This document shows positions 8,602 to 18,004 of a stretch of 64,000 bases of DNA, one piece after another. How positions within the stretch are numbered: position 1 is the first letter of the stretch; each line of letters begins with the position of its first letter. The DNA lies in assembly GCF_002441855.2 (NCBI RefSeq), contig NZ_CP029487.1, positions 496,001 to 560,000 on the forward strand, written 5' to 3'. The notes below the pieces were generated by a model, which did no database searches, had not been told where the DNA came from, and was given only the letters and a program-made list of their open reading frames with translations. The translations under genes were made by a program, and so were the position numbers. This DNA comes from Eubacterium maltosivorans (GTDB taxonomy: Bacteria > Bacillota > Clostridia > Eubacteriales > Eubacteriaceae).

Positions 8602-8628
8602 ATGTTACATAGCATGCGTATTCGATAA
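8602..8628 (+). CDS. short leader peptide MLHSMRIR
   Basis: An eight-codon ORF with an AGGGGGGG ribosome site at 8587-8594. A second in-frame ATG at 8596 could add Met-Phe. The sequence ends Arg-Ile-Arg, the +X+ pattern on which macrolides and ketolides stall ribosomes. It resembles known leader peptides such as that of ermD (MTHSMRLR...). It lies inside a long-range stem that continues into a terminator, so it is probably the sensor of an attenuation switch. Stalling itself is inferred. Confidence 0.6.
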   Translation: MLHSMRIR

Positions 8629-8817
8629 GCATTGAAATCAAAAAAGATTTTTCCCATTTTCAATATGGGCTTTTTTGTCATGCTTATTTTGCGTATGCTA
8701 TACAACAAAACTAACGACGTATAGACATAGTATAAAAACTATGCCTTAATTTTGTTGTAGTATTATATGTATAAATGCAGGTCAATGCTCATGTTGAGAA
8801 TTGACCTGCATTTTTTT
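8610..8817 (+). promoter_or_regulatory. tandem attenuator leader of the KTR/Cfr-like operon
   Basis: Three structures follow one another. First, the leader ORF (8610-8632) can pair with 8680-8700, enclosing a CCCAT/ATGGG terminator stem with a T-run at 8653-8676. Second, 8702-8714 pairs with 8746-8758. Third, a strong terminator has stem 8773-8785 / 8801-8813 followed by T7, ending 20 nt before the KTR start. This arrangement suits drug-responsive transcription attenuation. Confidence 0.6.
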
Positions 8818-8836
8818 GCGCAAAAGGAGAAATATT

Positions 8837-9016
8837 ATGCTTGAAAAATATTGGATAAAATGTCCAATTTGTAACGGAAAGACGAGGGTTCAAGTATTTT
8901 ATAATACGGTATTAAGAAATTTTCCTCTTTTCTGCCCTAAATGTAAATTAACGCATATCGTTGATGTTGAAAAACTAGAAATCATAATCAAAAACTCTGA
9001 AAAACAAACTTTTTAA
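8837..9016 (+). CDS. cysteine-rich KTR protein
   Basis: 59 residues. The start at 8837 is set by AGGAGA at 8825-8830; an upstream extension would run into the attenuator. It contains CPICNGKTR and, about 20 residues later, CPKC, giving one Cys4 zinc-ribbon-like unit. The KTR family is repeatedly seen beside ribosome-protection and rRNA-methylation resistance genes in clostridial mobile elements. Its role is unknown. It is the first gene after the attenuator and lies 23 nt before the radical SAM gene. Confidence 0.8.
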   Translation: MLEKYWIKCPICNGKTRVQVFYNTVLRNFPLFCPKCKLTHIVDVEKLEIIIKNSEKQTF

Positions 9017-9039
9017 TTTTGAAAAGGAAGGATATTTAA

Positions 9040-10029
9040 ATGAAACACTTACCTAAAAGTACACCTACGGAAATATTGAATGACCCATACGGATTTACTT
9101 ACAAAGAAATGTCGGAAGTAATTGGAGAGGATAAAGCAAGAGCCTTATATACGGAATTGTATAAACAGCCATTTCACAAAGAAAATCTATCAATATCAAC
9201 AAAAAAAGTCTATAAAAGTAGCGATACTGAAAAGTATGTTTATGAATTGAAAGATAACAGGTATATTGAAACGGTTTTTATTAAACGGCGAGATGGTGGG
9301 ACTGTTTGCGTAAGTACGCAAGTTGGTTGTTCTGTTGGCTGTATTTTTTGTGAGTCCGGACGCAATGGTTTTGTTCGTAATCTAACACCGTCTGAAATTG
9401 TGCAGCAGGTTGTATTGATACGTCAAAAAGTAAATCGTATCGTTTTTATGGGAATGGGAGAACCTTTATTCAATTACGACAACTTGATTGCAGCAATCCA
9501 TATTCTTCGAGATAGAAATGGACTTAACTTTCCAACCGACGGCATTACCGTATCAACAGTTGGTCCAGTTAATCAATTAAAAAAATTGCGCGAAGAACAT
9601 CTAAAAATTCAGTTGACAATATCTTTACATGCAGCAACACAGGCTGCGAGAAACTGTATCATTCCTCATATGCACATGTACGCTATTGAAGATGTTGTTA
9701 AGCAAGCATTGTCCTATTCTCAAAGGCATAATCGAAAAGTGGTATTTGCGTATTTGCTTTTACCAGGTATAAATGACCGTTCCTCAGATATAAGGCAACT
9801 TGCAAAATGGTTTAAGGGCAAAAATGTTATGATTAACGTGCTGCAATACAACCCGACGAGTAATTCAAAAATTAGAGCACCACAAAAACAAGAAATGGTT
9901 GCGTTCAAACATCAATTAGAGCAAACAGGACTTGAAGTTACCATGAGAGTTTCTCATGGTAGAGAGATTAAAGCAGCTTGTGGACAGTTAGCTAATACAT
10001 ATAATAAAGCCAAAAAACAACAGAAATAA
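9040..10029 (+). CDS. Cfr/RlmN-family radical SAM 23S rRNA methyltransferase
   Basis: 329 residues. It carries the radical SAM motif CSVGCIFC (Cys97, 101, 104), then MGMGEPLFN, ITVSTVG, LTISLHA, LLPGIND and, near the C-terminus, AACGQL. Cys314 in the last is the counterpart of the methyl-carrying cysteine of RlmN and Cfr. These enzymes methylate A2503 of 23S rRNA: RlmN at C2 for housekeeping, Cfr at C8 for drug resistance. Its ICE location, AT-rich composition unlike the flanking GC-rich genes, and the attenuated leader upstream favour an acquired, inducible resistance-type role. Sequence alone does not settle C2 versus C8. Confidence 0.8.
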   Translation: MKHLPKSTPTEILNDPYGFTYKEMSEVIGEDKARALYTELYKQPFHKENLSISTKKVYKSSDTEKYVYELKDNRYIETVFIKRRDGGTVCVSTQVGCSVGCIFCESGRNGFVRNLTPSEIVQQVVLIRQKVNRIVFMGMGEPLFNYDNLIAAIHILRDRNGLNFPTDGITVSTVGPVNQLKKLREEHLKIQLTISLHAATQAARNCIIPHMHMYAIEDVVKQALSYSQRHNRKVVFAYLLLPGINDRSSDIRQLAKWFKGKNVMINVLQYNPTSNSKIRAPQKQEMVAFKHQLEQTGLEVTMRVSHGREIKAACGQLANTYNKAKKQQK

Positions 10030-10060
10030 TTTAATTAAAAGAGCCAGACGCACAGACGCA

Positions 10061-10108
10061 GAGCCGATAATATGCAGTTTGAAATACTGCTGTTATCGGC
10101 TCTTTTTT
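10061..10108 (+). terminator. terminator after the Cfr-like gene
   Basis: GAGCCGATAA (10061-10070) pairs with TTATCGGCTC (10093-10102), with an inner GCAGT/ACTGC stem and a T6 tail. Confidence 0.8.
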
Positions 10109-10279
10109 GATTTTAATTTGTGCCCCTAATAACCATATTGGAGCAAAATCAGAACTGTTGCTTGTCGTTCTTTGATTTCCGCAGCAGCTTTGAAAAATCA
10201 AAGCCGCCGTTTCTTTTTATCTTCTAATGAAATGACGCGGTATCACTGTTGAAATCGGCGGCTAAAGGAGGTAGCCGCC

Positions 10280-10465
10280 ATGAAGCAAAAAGCATATCGA
10301 CAAAATCCGACAGTTATTGACTTATCAAAAAAAGCCCGCCCACCACCGGGGGAAACTACGCTTATATATATGAACTGTCTAATCATCTGGATACTGCTTA
10401 CAATGCCTATGCGCCCGTCCGGGCTTTTCGGACGGGCGCATTTTGTACGTTCAAAAAATTTTTGA
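10280..10465 (+). CDS. possible small ICE protein
   Basis: 61 codons from MKQKAYRQNPTVIDLSKKA with a strong AAAGGAGGT site 7-8 nt upstream. The last third overlaps a GC-rich hairpin (10411-10421 / 10429-10439), which suggests that the 3' part is constrained as RNA. It may be a genuine short protein or a leader ORF for the sigma-like gene downstream. No family is recognised. Confidence 0.35.
   Translation: MKQKAYRQNPTVIDLSKKARPPPGETTLIYMNCLIIWILLTMPMRPSGLFGRAHFVRSKNF
10411..10445 (+). terminator. GC-rich hairpin, possible terminator or attenuator
   Basis: GCGCCCGTCCG / CGGACGGGCGC with a GGCTTTT loop, followed by ATTTTGT. The T-tract is weak. It lies between the small ORF and the sigma-like gene. 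Confidence 0.45.
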
Positions 10466-10566
10466 AGAAATTTCAAAAAATCTTCGGCGTTTTTGAAAAA
10501 CGCCGTATTGCCCCGCGAAAAGGGGGGAAGCACCACCAACTTTCCAACGAGAAAGGAGGTGAGAAT

Positions 10567-11007
10567 GTGGAACCTAATAGCAGGGAGTTTTACAAACAGT
10601 GTGCTTTTCAGAAGTTTTGTAATACGGTATTGCACAATGAAGCTTGCGACACCCATAGAGAACTTCGCAGACACAAGGCAAAGGAAGTGACCTTTTCCGA
10701 CATGACCTTAGACGAAGCGCGGCAGCTTCATACGTTTGATGAATATTTCAAACGTGAAGCCGCCGAAACCGTCTTTGAGAAAGCCGGGAAGAAAATCACG
10801 CCAAAGCTGCTTCTTGAAGCAATCCGTACTTTGCCGGAAGAAAAGCGCAAAGCCATATTGCTGTATTACTTCGAGGGAATGAACGATACCGAGATTGCGG
10901 AGCTGTTCAACACGTCGAGAAGCACGATACAGTACAGGCGGACAAGCTCTTTTGAGAAATTAAGAAAATATCTGGAGGAAAATGCTGATGAATGGGACGA
11001 ATGGTAA
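10567..11007 (+). CDS. sigma-70-like regulator of conjugative transposon
   Basis: 146 residues if read from GTG at 10567, which has GAAAGGAGGT seven nt upstream; a longer frame reaches 10462 but lacks a site. The C-terminal half is a sigma region 4-type HTH: LPEEKRKAILLYYFEGMNDTEIAELFNTSRSTIQYRRTSSFEKLR. This matches the Tn916 orf7-type regulator that drives transfer-gene expression. It overlaps the next gene by 20 nt. Confidence 0.8.
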   Translation: MEPNSREFYKQCAFQKFCNTVLHNEACDTHRELRRHKAKEVTFSDMTLDEARQLHTFDEYFKREAAETVFEKAGKKITPKLLLEAIRTLPEEKRKAILLYYFEGMNDTEIAELFNTSRSTIQYRRTSSFEKLRKYLEENADEWDEW

Positions 11008-11248
11008 CGAACCCGGCTACCCGGAAAATGCCCTTGTTCCTTATCCTGTCATTGTGGCAGCGACAAAGGGCGACCCGGACGCCATGAAGATTGTCTTGCA
11101 GCATTTCAGCGGCTACATAGCCCGCCTCTCCATGCGGAAGCTGTACGACGAGCGCGGGAACGTCTATTTTGGCGTAGACCACGACATTCGGGAACGGCTG
11201 CAAGCAAAACTGATGATGGCTGTCCTCACCTTTAAGGCAGAGGAATAA
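10988..11248 (+). CDS. conjugative-transposon helix-turn-helix protein
   Basis: About 86 residues. GGAGG at 10974-10978 fits the ATG at 10988 better than the one at 10982. The sequence PYPVIVAATKGDPDAMKIVLQHFSGYIARLSMRKLYDERGN...IRERLQAKLMMAVLTF is the short HTH domain that pairs with the sigma-like gene in Tn916-type elements (orf7/orf8). It is paralogous to the protein at 5880-6131. Probably regulatory. Confidence 0.8.
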   Translation: MNGTNGNEPGYPENALVPYPVIVAATKGDPDAMKIVLQHFSGYIARLSMRKLYDERGNVYFGVDHDIRERLQAKLMMAVLTFKAEE

Positions 11249-11725
11249 ACCGCAGCGGCGGCGGGACGCTTTCTCTCTCCCCCTTTTCCGTTCCGCTGCT
11301 GACGCGGCAGCAAAGCCATTCTGAACCTTGACAAAGAAAGCGGCGCAAGATAACGGCGGCGCAGCATAGGGCAAATCGGATACGTTCCTTTTGCGCCGAG
11401 CCATACGGCGGGTGCGCCATGACGCTATCCGGGTGAGGTTATCCCCGCCCGGACAGCCGAGCGACCAACACCGCGCCGGAAAGCAAGTGTAGCGGCTTGC
11501 GGGCGACGACACGCAGAATATACAATGATACTTCCTTACAGCCACAGTCCGAGCGTTAAGAGCGTCGCAGGCAATGGGTAGGGCGGCATGAGAACCATGC
11601 CGGGGTGAAATTCCCATGAGGTTATGCTAATAACCGTCCGATTAAAGCCTTTGTTTTATTGAATAGTGGACTTGCTGCTATTCATAGACTATATTATATG
11701 TTTGCGAAAGAAAGGGGGATTTTCT
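11249..11725 (+). ncRNA. structured non-coding stretch, possible group II intron 5' remnant
   Basis: 477 nt without a credible gene. From about 11412 the sequence starts GTGCGCC and is dense in short stems (CCGGGTGAGG.../CCGCCCGG; GGCGGCATGAGAACCATGCC; GGTTATGCTAATAACC). This recalls domain I of bacterial group II introns, but no reverse transcriptase and no domain V were found. It may instead be an element-specific structured RNA. Both readings are inference. Confidence 0.3.
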
Positions 11726-11893
11726 TTGACGCAAAACCAAACGCCCGTTACCACAACGGAGCATAAAATAGGAAAAGTTACTTACCTTGTATGTTCGTCC
11801 GCAAGTGAACGCGCAACGGACACACTGGATAAAAAGATAAAAAAACTCATTCGCAAAGACATGGAACTGAACCCCGCAAACGCCCGGAAATAG
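11726..11893 (+). CDS. transposon-encoded protein TnpW-like
   Basis: 55 residues from TTG at 11726, with AGAAAGGGGG seven nt upstream. The sequence begins LTQNQTPVTTTEHKIGKVTYLVCSSAS (read as Met at the start) and ends in a basic helix KKIKKLIRKDME. It resembles the TnpW family found just upstream of large serine recombinases in Clostridiales mobile elements, which is its position here. Its function is unknown. Confidence 0.75.
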   Translation: MTQNQTPVTTTEHKIGKVTYLVCSSASERATDTLDKKIKKLIRKDMELNPANARK

Positions 11894-11948
11894 GGCGTTT
11901 CTTCACATTTTATACATGACACAGGCAGCGGTATGTGGTATAATATAG

Positions 11949-13670
<1,722 letters not shown>

Positions 13671-13683
13671 CATACATCAAAAA

Positions 13684-13730
13684 GAGGTAAGATAACACCC
13701 TCTGCAAAAAAGGTATCGTTATCTTACCTC
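13684..13730. repeat. 13-bp inverted repeat at the ICE right end
   Basis: GAGGTAAGATAAC (13684-13696) and GTTATCTTACCTC (13718-13730) form a perfect dyad right after the recombinase gene. There is no T-run. Chromosomal sequence with different codon use starts immediately after it, so the attachment core is probably at or near 13730-13740. Confidence 0.6.
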
Positions 13731-14242
13731 AACAAATGCTGTTCCTGAAAAGCCTTAGCCCCAAAAGAGCCGAGAATCCCATCATCCCAGAGACATCACC
13801 CGCCGAGGAAACAGAACCGGCCACGCCAGAAAAGCCCGGAGAACCCGCAATGCCACCGCCTCAGGACAGCGACAGCGCACCGGCCAGCACAGAGGAGAAG
13901 GCGCCCCTCATGGCAACACCCCACTTTGCCATGGCAGAATACCAGTGTGACTGCACAGGCTATTGCGATGGCTGGCCCTGCGCCATGGCCCCCGAGCTTT
14001 TGGAGAAGATCGAAGCCCTGCGCTGTTCTTTCGGGCGTCCAGTCATCATCACCTCAGGCGTGCGGTGCGCAGCGCGCAACGAGGAGGTAGGAGGCGTCAG
14101 CTGGTCCTTTCACAAGCGGGGCTGCGCGGCAGATCTCTACTGCCCGGGAGTGAGCGTGGGCGATCTGGCCGCCGGAGCAAAGGACTGCGGGCTGAACGTG
14201 CTGCCCTACTACAGCAGTGGCTACATTCATGTGGAAATTTAA
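13731..14242 (+). pseudogene. M15-type peptidase remnant truncated by the ICE
   Basis: The frame can be read from ATG at 13736 but has no ribosome site there and no signal peptide, and it continues open back into the element end. It has a Pro/Glu-rich linker, then a peptidase M15A/YcbK-like domain: FGRPVIITSGVRCAARNEEVGGVSWSFHKRGCAADLYCPG (zinc-site region H-x(6)-D) and YIHVEI at the end. The family trims peptidoglycan peptides outside the cell. I infer that the ICE inserted in this gene and that its 5' part lies beyond the other ICE end. Confidence 0.65.
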
Positions 14243-14338
14243 TTCTTCAGAAATATTTCAGAATTTGTTCACAGAAAGATCACAATGATTTGTTATACTA
14301 AATACATACTTAGGAAATAAACCTTGGGGGTGTACGAA

Positions 14339-14560
14339 ATGACAAAGACAAAAAAGACAGACCAGCTGACCGTCATGGTCCTCGCGCTGTTGATTTTAAT
14401 GACCGCTGCCCTTGTAGGGCTGTTTCAATCCACACAGTCGCTCATTCAGAGCCATGGAAGCGCCGCCGCCTCTGCGGTGACAGCCGTTCAGACCCTGGCC
14501 GAGACGAAGCCCGCGGCAGGCAGCAGTGTCCTGGCTGAGCGCGCCTGCGATTTTATCTGA
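14339..14560 (+). CDS. small single-pass membrane protein, unknown
   Basis: About 73 residues from MTKTKKTDQ. GGGGGTG precedes ATG 14339 by six nt; an upstream TTG is possible but lies inside that site. One membrane segment (VMVLALLILMTAALVGLF) is followed by an Ala-rich tail. It stands alone between the truncated peptidase and a nitroreductase. No family is recognised. Confidence 0.5.
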   Translation: MTKTKKTDQLTVMVLALLILMTAALVGLFQSTQSLIQSHGSAAASAVTAVQTLAETKPAAGSSVLAERACDFI

Positions 14561-14652
14561 AAAAAACGGCTTAAAATTTAAAATTTTTCATTTCCTTTTT
14601 TGAATTTGGGTATATAATAGTTATAATAGCTTAACACATAGGAGGATATGAT

Positions 14653-15162
14653 ATGAACGCGATTTTTAATCGTGCCAGCGTCAGAGTCTTTAAAGACGCG
14701 CCGGTCGAAAAGGAAAAAATAGAAATGCTGTTAAAGGCAGCCATGCAGGCCCCATCCGCCGGAAACCAGCAGCCCTGGGAATTCATCGTGGTCGAGGACA
14801 AAAAAACACTGGAACAGCTGTCCGAAACCGATGCCTATGCCAAATTTGTGGCCAAGGTACCGGCAGCCATCGTGGTGCTCGGCAATACCAATGAAATGCG
14901 GTTTCCGGAACACTGGGAACAGGACCTGGGCGCAGCCTGCGAAAACATCCTGCTGGAGGCCGTGAGCCAGGAACTGGGTGCGGTATGGCTGGGAGTGGCC
15001 CCGCTTAAGGAGCGCATGGACCACATCACAAAGGTCTTTGAGCTGCCGGATAACATCCGTCCCTACGCCATCATTCCCTTTGGCTATGCCAAACGGCCCT
15101 ACGAGGTGGAAGAACGGTATGACGCCGACCGGGTTCACCATGAAAAATATGGACAAAAATAA
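14653..15162 (+). CDS. nitroreductase-family flavoprotein
   Basis: 169 residues. It starts NAIFNRASVRVFKDAPVEKEKIEMLLKAAMQAPSAGNQQPWEF, the FMN-binding opening of the nitroreductase fold (R-S/x-V-R-x-F, then APSAGNQQPWEF). It also has GAVWLGVAP and IPFGYAK near the C-terminus. It is the short one-domain type. Such proteins reduce nitro compounds, quinones or flavins with NAD(P)H, and the substrate cannot be read from the sequence. It is monocistronic, with the ribosome site AGGAGG and a terminator after it. Confidence 0.85.
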   Translation: MNAIFNRASVRVFKDAPVEKEKIEMLLKAAMQAPSAGNQQPWEFIVVEDKKTLEQLSETDAYAKFVAKVPAAIVVLGNTNEMRFPEHWEQDLGAACENILLEAVSQELGAVWLGVAPLKERMDHITKVFELPDNIRPYAIIPFGYAKRPYEVEERYDADRVHHEKYGQK

Positions 15163-15182
15163 ATAGAAATTTTAACAAAGCG

Positions 15183-15219
15183 AGCGGTAAAGGATCGGAG
15201 TGTCTTTTACCGCTTTTTC
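15183..15219 (+). terminator. terminator after the nitroreductase gene
   Basis: AGCGGTAAA pairs with TTTACCGCT, followed by TTTTTCC. Confidence 0.7.
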
Positions 15220-15350
15220 CATGCCATGAAAGAAGCACAAAATAGTACAGAAAATGACAAGAAATTTCCTATTCACAGCGCGTTTTTTGTTATATAACTA
15301 TATATAGAAAGATAGCGGCAGATGAAAACGAGAAACAAGGAGGCGCAGAA

Positions 15351-16679
15351 ATGAAAAACAGCGTGGGGAAGGAAAGCCGGAACGGGCCGGACACACGGGC
15401 GCACCTTTTGCAGCTGGTGGATAAAAATCTGTTGGTCGAGATCCTGGACGCCTTTACCAATGTGACAGGCCTGACCGCCAACATCGTGGACACAGCGGGG
15501 CGTTCCATTTTCTCAAAGGCCGACGCCCAGATCAACTGCAGCTTCTGCCAGCTGATCTGGAAGCTGGAAAAGCAGAAGGGCATCCAGCGCTGCAAGGGCG
15601 CCTACGCCCGGGCGGGCAAGCAGGCAGCCCTGTTTAACGAGCCCTATATCTTCAGGTGCCCGGGCGGTCTGGTGGAATGGGCAGCGCCCATCATCGTGGA
15701 TGGTGAGCATCTGGGCAGCGTGATCTGCGGGCAGGTGCTCATGTGGGAGCCCGAGGAGTTTTTCTGGATCGAGCTGGAGGAGATGAACCGGGTGCTCACC
15801 GATGATTTTGACCCGCTGTTTAAGGCCGCCAAGGAGCTTCAGGTGGTGTCGGGTGAAAAGGTGCAGAGCGCCGCCTCGCTGCTGTCGGTCATGGCCAACT
15901 ACATTGTGAATGCGGCCTGGCAGAGCATGCAGCGCAAAAAAGAGCTTGAGCTTCAGCAGACGCTCTTAAACGATGAGATCGCTACCCGCAAAAGCCTGGA
16001 GGAAAAGCTGAACAGCCAGAGCCTGAACTATTATATCGAAAAGGAAAAAAGCCTCATCGGCAAGATTAAGCTGGGCGGCCTTGACGAATGCCGCAAAATT
16101 TTTAAGGTCATGCTGGCCGATATCTTTGCCGAAGCAGGGCAGAATAACCTGGCTGTGGTCAGAGCGCGGGTCTTTGAGCTGGTGGTCGTGGTGTCCCGGG
16201 CCTCGGTGGAGGCTGGCGTCAATTCAGAAAGACCCATTGGCATCAATGCTGCCTTTATGCAGGAGCTTGGGGCCTGCTATTCGACCGAGGCTATCAACAC
16301 AGCGGCGTTAAAGGTGCTGGAGCGCTATTTTAAAGAGATACAGACCAACAGCAAGTCTAAGAACCGCCTGGCCATCGAGGGCATCAAGGGCTTTATACGC
16401 AACAATTATGACCGCAACCTGACCCTTGAGGAAATCGCGGATTCGGTTTATCTGAGCCCGTACTATGTCAGCCGCATCTTTAAGGAGAGTCAGAGCATCA
16501 CAGTCATGGACTATGTGACCCGGGTCAAGCTGGACGAGGCCAAGAAGATGCTGGGCAACACGCGGTACAAAATTGACGAGATTGCCATTCGGCTGGGCTA
16601 CAGCGACGCGAGCTATTTCTCAAAGGTGTTCAAAAAAAACGAAGGCATGACGCCGACACAGTTCAGGCAGAGCCGGTAG
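15351..16679 (+). CDS. PocR-domain AraC-type transcriptional regulator
   Basis: 442 residues. The N-terminal part (about 20-190) is a PocR ligand-binding domain with the cysteine set NCSFCQLIW...GIQRCKGAY...FRCPGGLVEWAAPI. A coiled coil follows at about 195-230. The C-terminal 100 residues form the AraC double HTH (LTLEEIADSVYLSPYYVSRIFKESQSITVMDYV...IDEIAIRLGYSDASYFSKVFKKNEGMTPTQFR). PocR itself responds to propanediol. Here the position directly upstream of a corrinoid-protein gene suggests control of methyltransferase genes by a C1 or methylated compound. That last point is inference. Confidence 0.85.
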   Translation: MKNSVGKESRNGPDTRAHLLQLVDKNLLVEILDAFTNVTGLTANIVDTAGRSIFSKADAQINCSFCQLIWKLEKQKGIQRCKGAYARAGKQAALFNEPYIFRCPGGLVEWAAPIIVDGEHLGSVICGQVLMWEPEEFFWIELEEMNRVLTDDFDPLFKAAKELQVVSGEKVQSAASLLSVMANYIVNAAWQSMQRKKELELQQTLLNDEIATRKSLEEKLNSQSLNYYIEKEKSLIGKIKLGGLDECRKIFKVMLADIFAEAGQNNLAVVRARVFELVVVVSRASVEAGVNSERPIGINAAFMQELGACYSTEAINTAALKVLERYFKEIQTNSKSKNRLAIEGIKGFIRNNYDRNLTLEEIADSVYLSPYYVSRIFKESQSITVMDYVTRVKLDEAKKMLGNTRYKIDEIAIRLGYSDASYFSKVFKKNEGMTPTQFRQSR

Positions 16680-16711
16680 GCGCGCAGAGCATGAGGAAAG
16701 GGGGGGAGTGC

Positions 16712-17380
16712 ATGGACCAGATTATTATGGAAATACAGCAGGGCCTGGTGGACGGCGACGCGGAGTATGTGAAGGGTAAAACCGAGGCGGCCCTGGCGCG
16801 TGAGATCAGCCCGGAGGCCATCATTAAAAAGGCGCTGATTCCGACCATGGATAAAATCGGCCGGGAGTTCAGGGAAGGGGATATCTATATCCCCGATGTG
16901 CTCATGTCGTCCCGGGCCATGCATGCCAGCCTTTATGTGCTCAAGCCACTGCTCACAAGGGCTGTAAGCGGCCACAAGGGCAGGGTGGTCATCGGCACAG
17001 TGGCCGGGGATCTGCACGACATTGGCAAGAATATGGTCACCTGGAGCCTTCAGGGTGAGGGCTATGAGGTTGTCGATCTGGGCATCGATGTGCCGCCCGC
17101 CACCTTTGTGGCTGCCATTCGGGAGTGCCAGCCAGATATTTTAGCCATGTCCGCCCTGCTGACCACCACCATCGGCGAGATGCGCAATGTGATCCAGGAG
17201 GTGACCGATGAAGGCCTCCGGGACAAGGTGAAGATCATTGTGGGCGGCGGGCCTGTGACCCAGGACTTTGCCGACGAGGTGGGCGCCAACGGCTACGGCA
17301 AAGATATCTTTGGGGCTATCGATGTGGTCAACCAGCTTCTGGGCAGAGGCAGCGGCTATTTTGGGACAAGTGAGGTGTGA
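16712..17380 (+). CDS. methyltransferase corrinoid protein (MtaC/MttC type)
   Basis: 222 residues from MDQIIMEIQQGL; GGGGGAG precedes ATG 16712. The N-terminal four-helix cap is followed by the Rossmann B12 domain with GDLHDIGKN, in which His102 is the cobalt ligand. LGIDVPP, MSALLTTT and IIVGGGPVTQDFADEVGANGYG follow. It shuttles a methyl group between a substrate-specific methyltransferase and a methyl-THF transferase. It lies 30 nt after the PocR regulator and 3 nt before the G3E GTPase. Its partner methyltransferase is not adjacent, so the substrate is open; methanol via MtaB is likely. Confidence 0.87.
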   Translation: MDQIIMEIQQGLVDGDAEYVKGKTEAALAREISPEAIIKKALIPTMDKIGREFREGDIYIPDVLMSSRAMHASLYVLKPLLTRAVSGHKGRVVIGTVAGDLHDIGKNMVTWSLQGEGYEVVDLGIDVPPATFVAAIRECQPDILAMSALLTTTIGEMRNVIQEVTDEGLRDKVKIIVGGGPVTQDFADEVGANGYGKDIFGAIDVVNQLLGRGSGYFGTSEV

Positions 17381-17383
17381 GAA

Positions 17384-17989
17384 ATGTGTGAGAAAAAGCC
17401 AGAAATCATCCTGTTTACGGGATTTTTAGGCTCAGGAAAGACGACCATGCTGCTAAAAACCATTGAGCTGCTGGCAGCGGGAAATAAAAAATGCGCCATC
17501 ATCGTCAATGAGATCGGCGAGGTGGGCATCGATAACCGGCAGATGCGCAAGCTGGGTTATGACGTGCTGGATCTGTTTGGCGGCTGTGTGTGCTGTACGC
17601 TGAAAGTGACCCTGGAGGCCACTATCAACCATCTGCTTACAGAATACGACGGCATCGACTATATTCTGTTTGAGCCATCTGGCATGGCCGACCCGGCCGG
17701 CATGTACCCGTCCATGGAAAACTGTGGTTACACGCCAGAGGATATCCGCAATGTGTTTATCTTTGATCCGCTGCGGGTGGATCTGTACCGGGTGCGGCTG
17801 AACAGCCTGCTAAAGAGCTCTCTGGAGCTGGCCCGGGCAGTGGTGATTAATAAGATTGACGAGGCCCCCGAGCACGCGGTGCGTGAGGCAGAGGGCATGA
17901 TCCGGAATCTGGACGGCAGGATTCCGGTCTTTAAGATGGATGTCAGCGCCGGGCTGACACCAGCATTCAAGACATACTTAGTCCGTTAG
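17384..17989 (+). CDS. G3E (CobW/COG0523-type) GTPase, GTPase domain only
   Basis: 201 residues. It has Walker A GFLGSGKTT (13-21), an NEIGEVGID switch region, the COG0523 metal motif GGCVCC (Cys68, 70, 71), FEPSGMADP and the guanine-specificity motif NKID. COG0523 proteins deliver Zn or other metals to client enzymes. Usual members are 300-400 residues with a fused C-terminal domain. This one stops after the GTPase domain, and the next gene encodes a His-rich partner, so the family protein appears split. It lies in the corrinoid methyltransferase locus; the client may be the zinc enzyme MtaB (inference). Confidence 0.85.
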   Translation: MCEKKPEIILFTGFLGSGKTTMLLKTIELLAAGNKKCAIIVNEIGEVGIDNRQMRKLGYDVLDLFGGCVCCTLKVTLEATINHLLTEYDGIDYILFEPSGMADPAGMYPSMENCGYTPEDIRNVFIFDPLRVDLYRVRLNSLLKSSLELARAVVINKIDEAPEHAVREAEGMIRNLDGRIPVFKMDVSAGLTPAFKTYLVR

Positions 17990-18004
17990 ACAGGAGAAAA
18001 AACA

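Noticed and set aside
10907-11617. 236-codon minus-strand ORF over the HTH gene and the structured region
   Set aside because: Overlaps two well-supported plus-strand genes, has no ribosome site and a low-complexity Arg/Cys-rich composition; stems in the underlying RNA explain it better.
16712-17380. Calling this corrinoid protein MttC (trimethylamine)
   Set aside because: No MttB-type methyltransferase or pyrrolysine codon context is adjacent; the only methyltransferase in the locus is MtaB.
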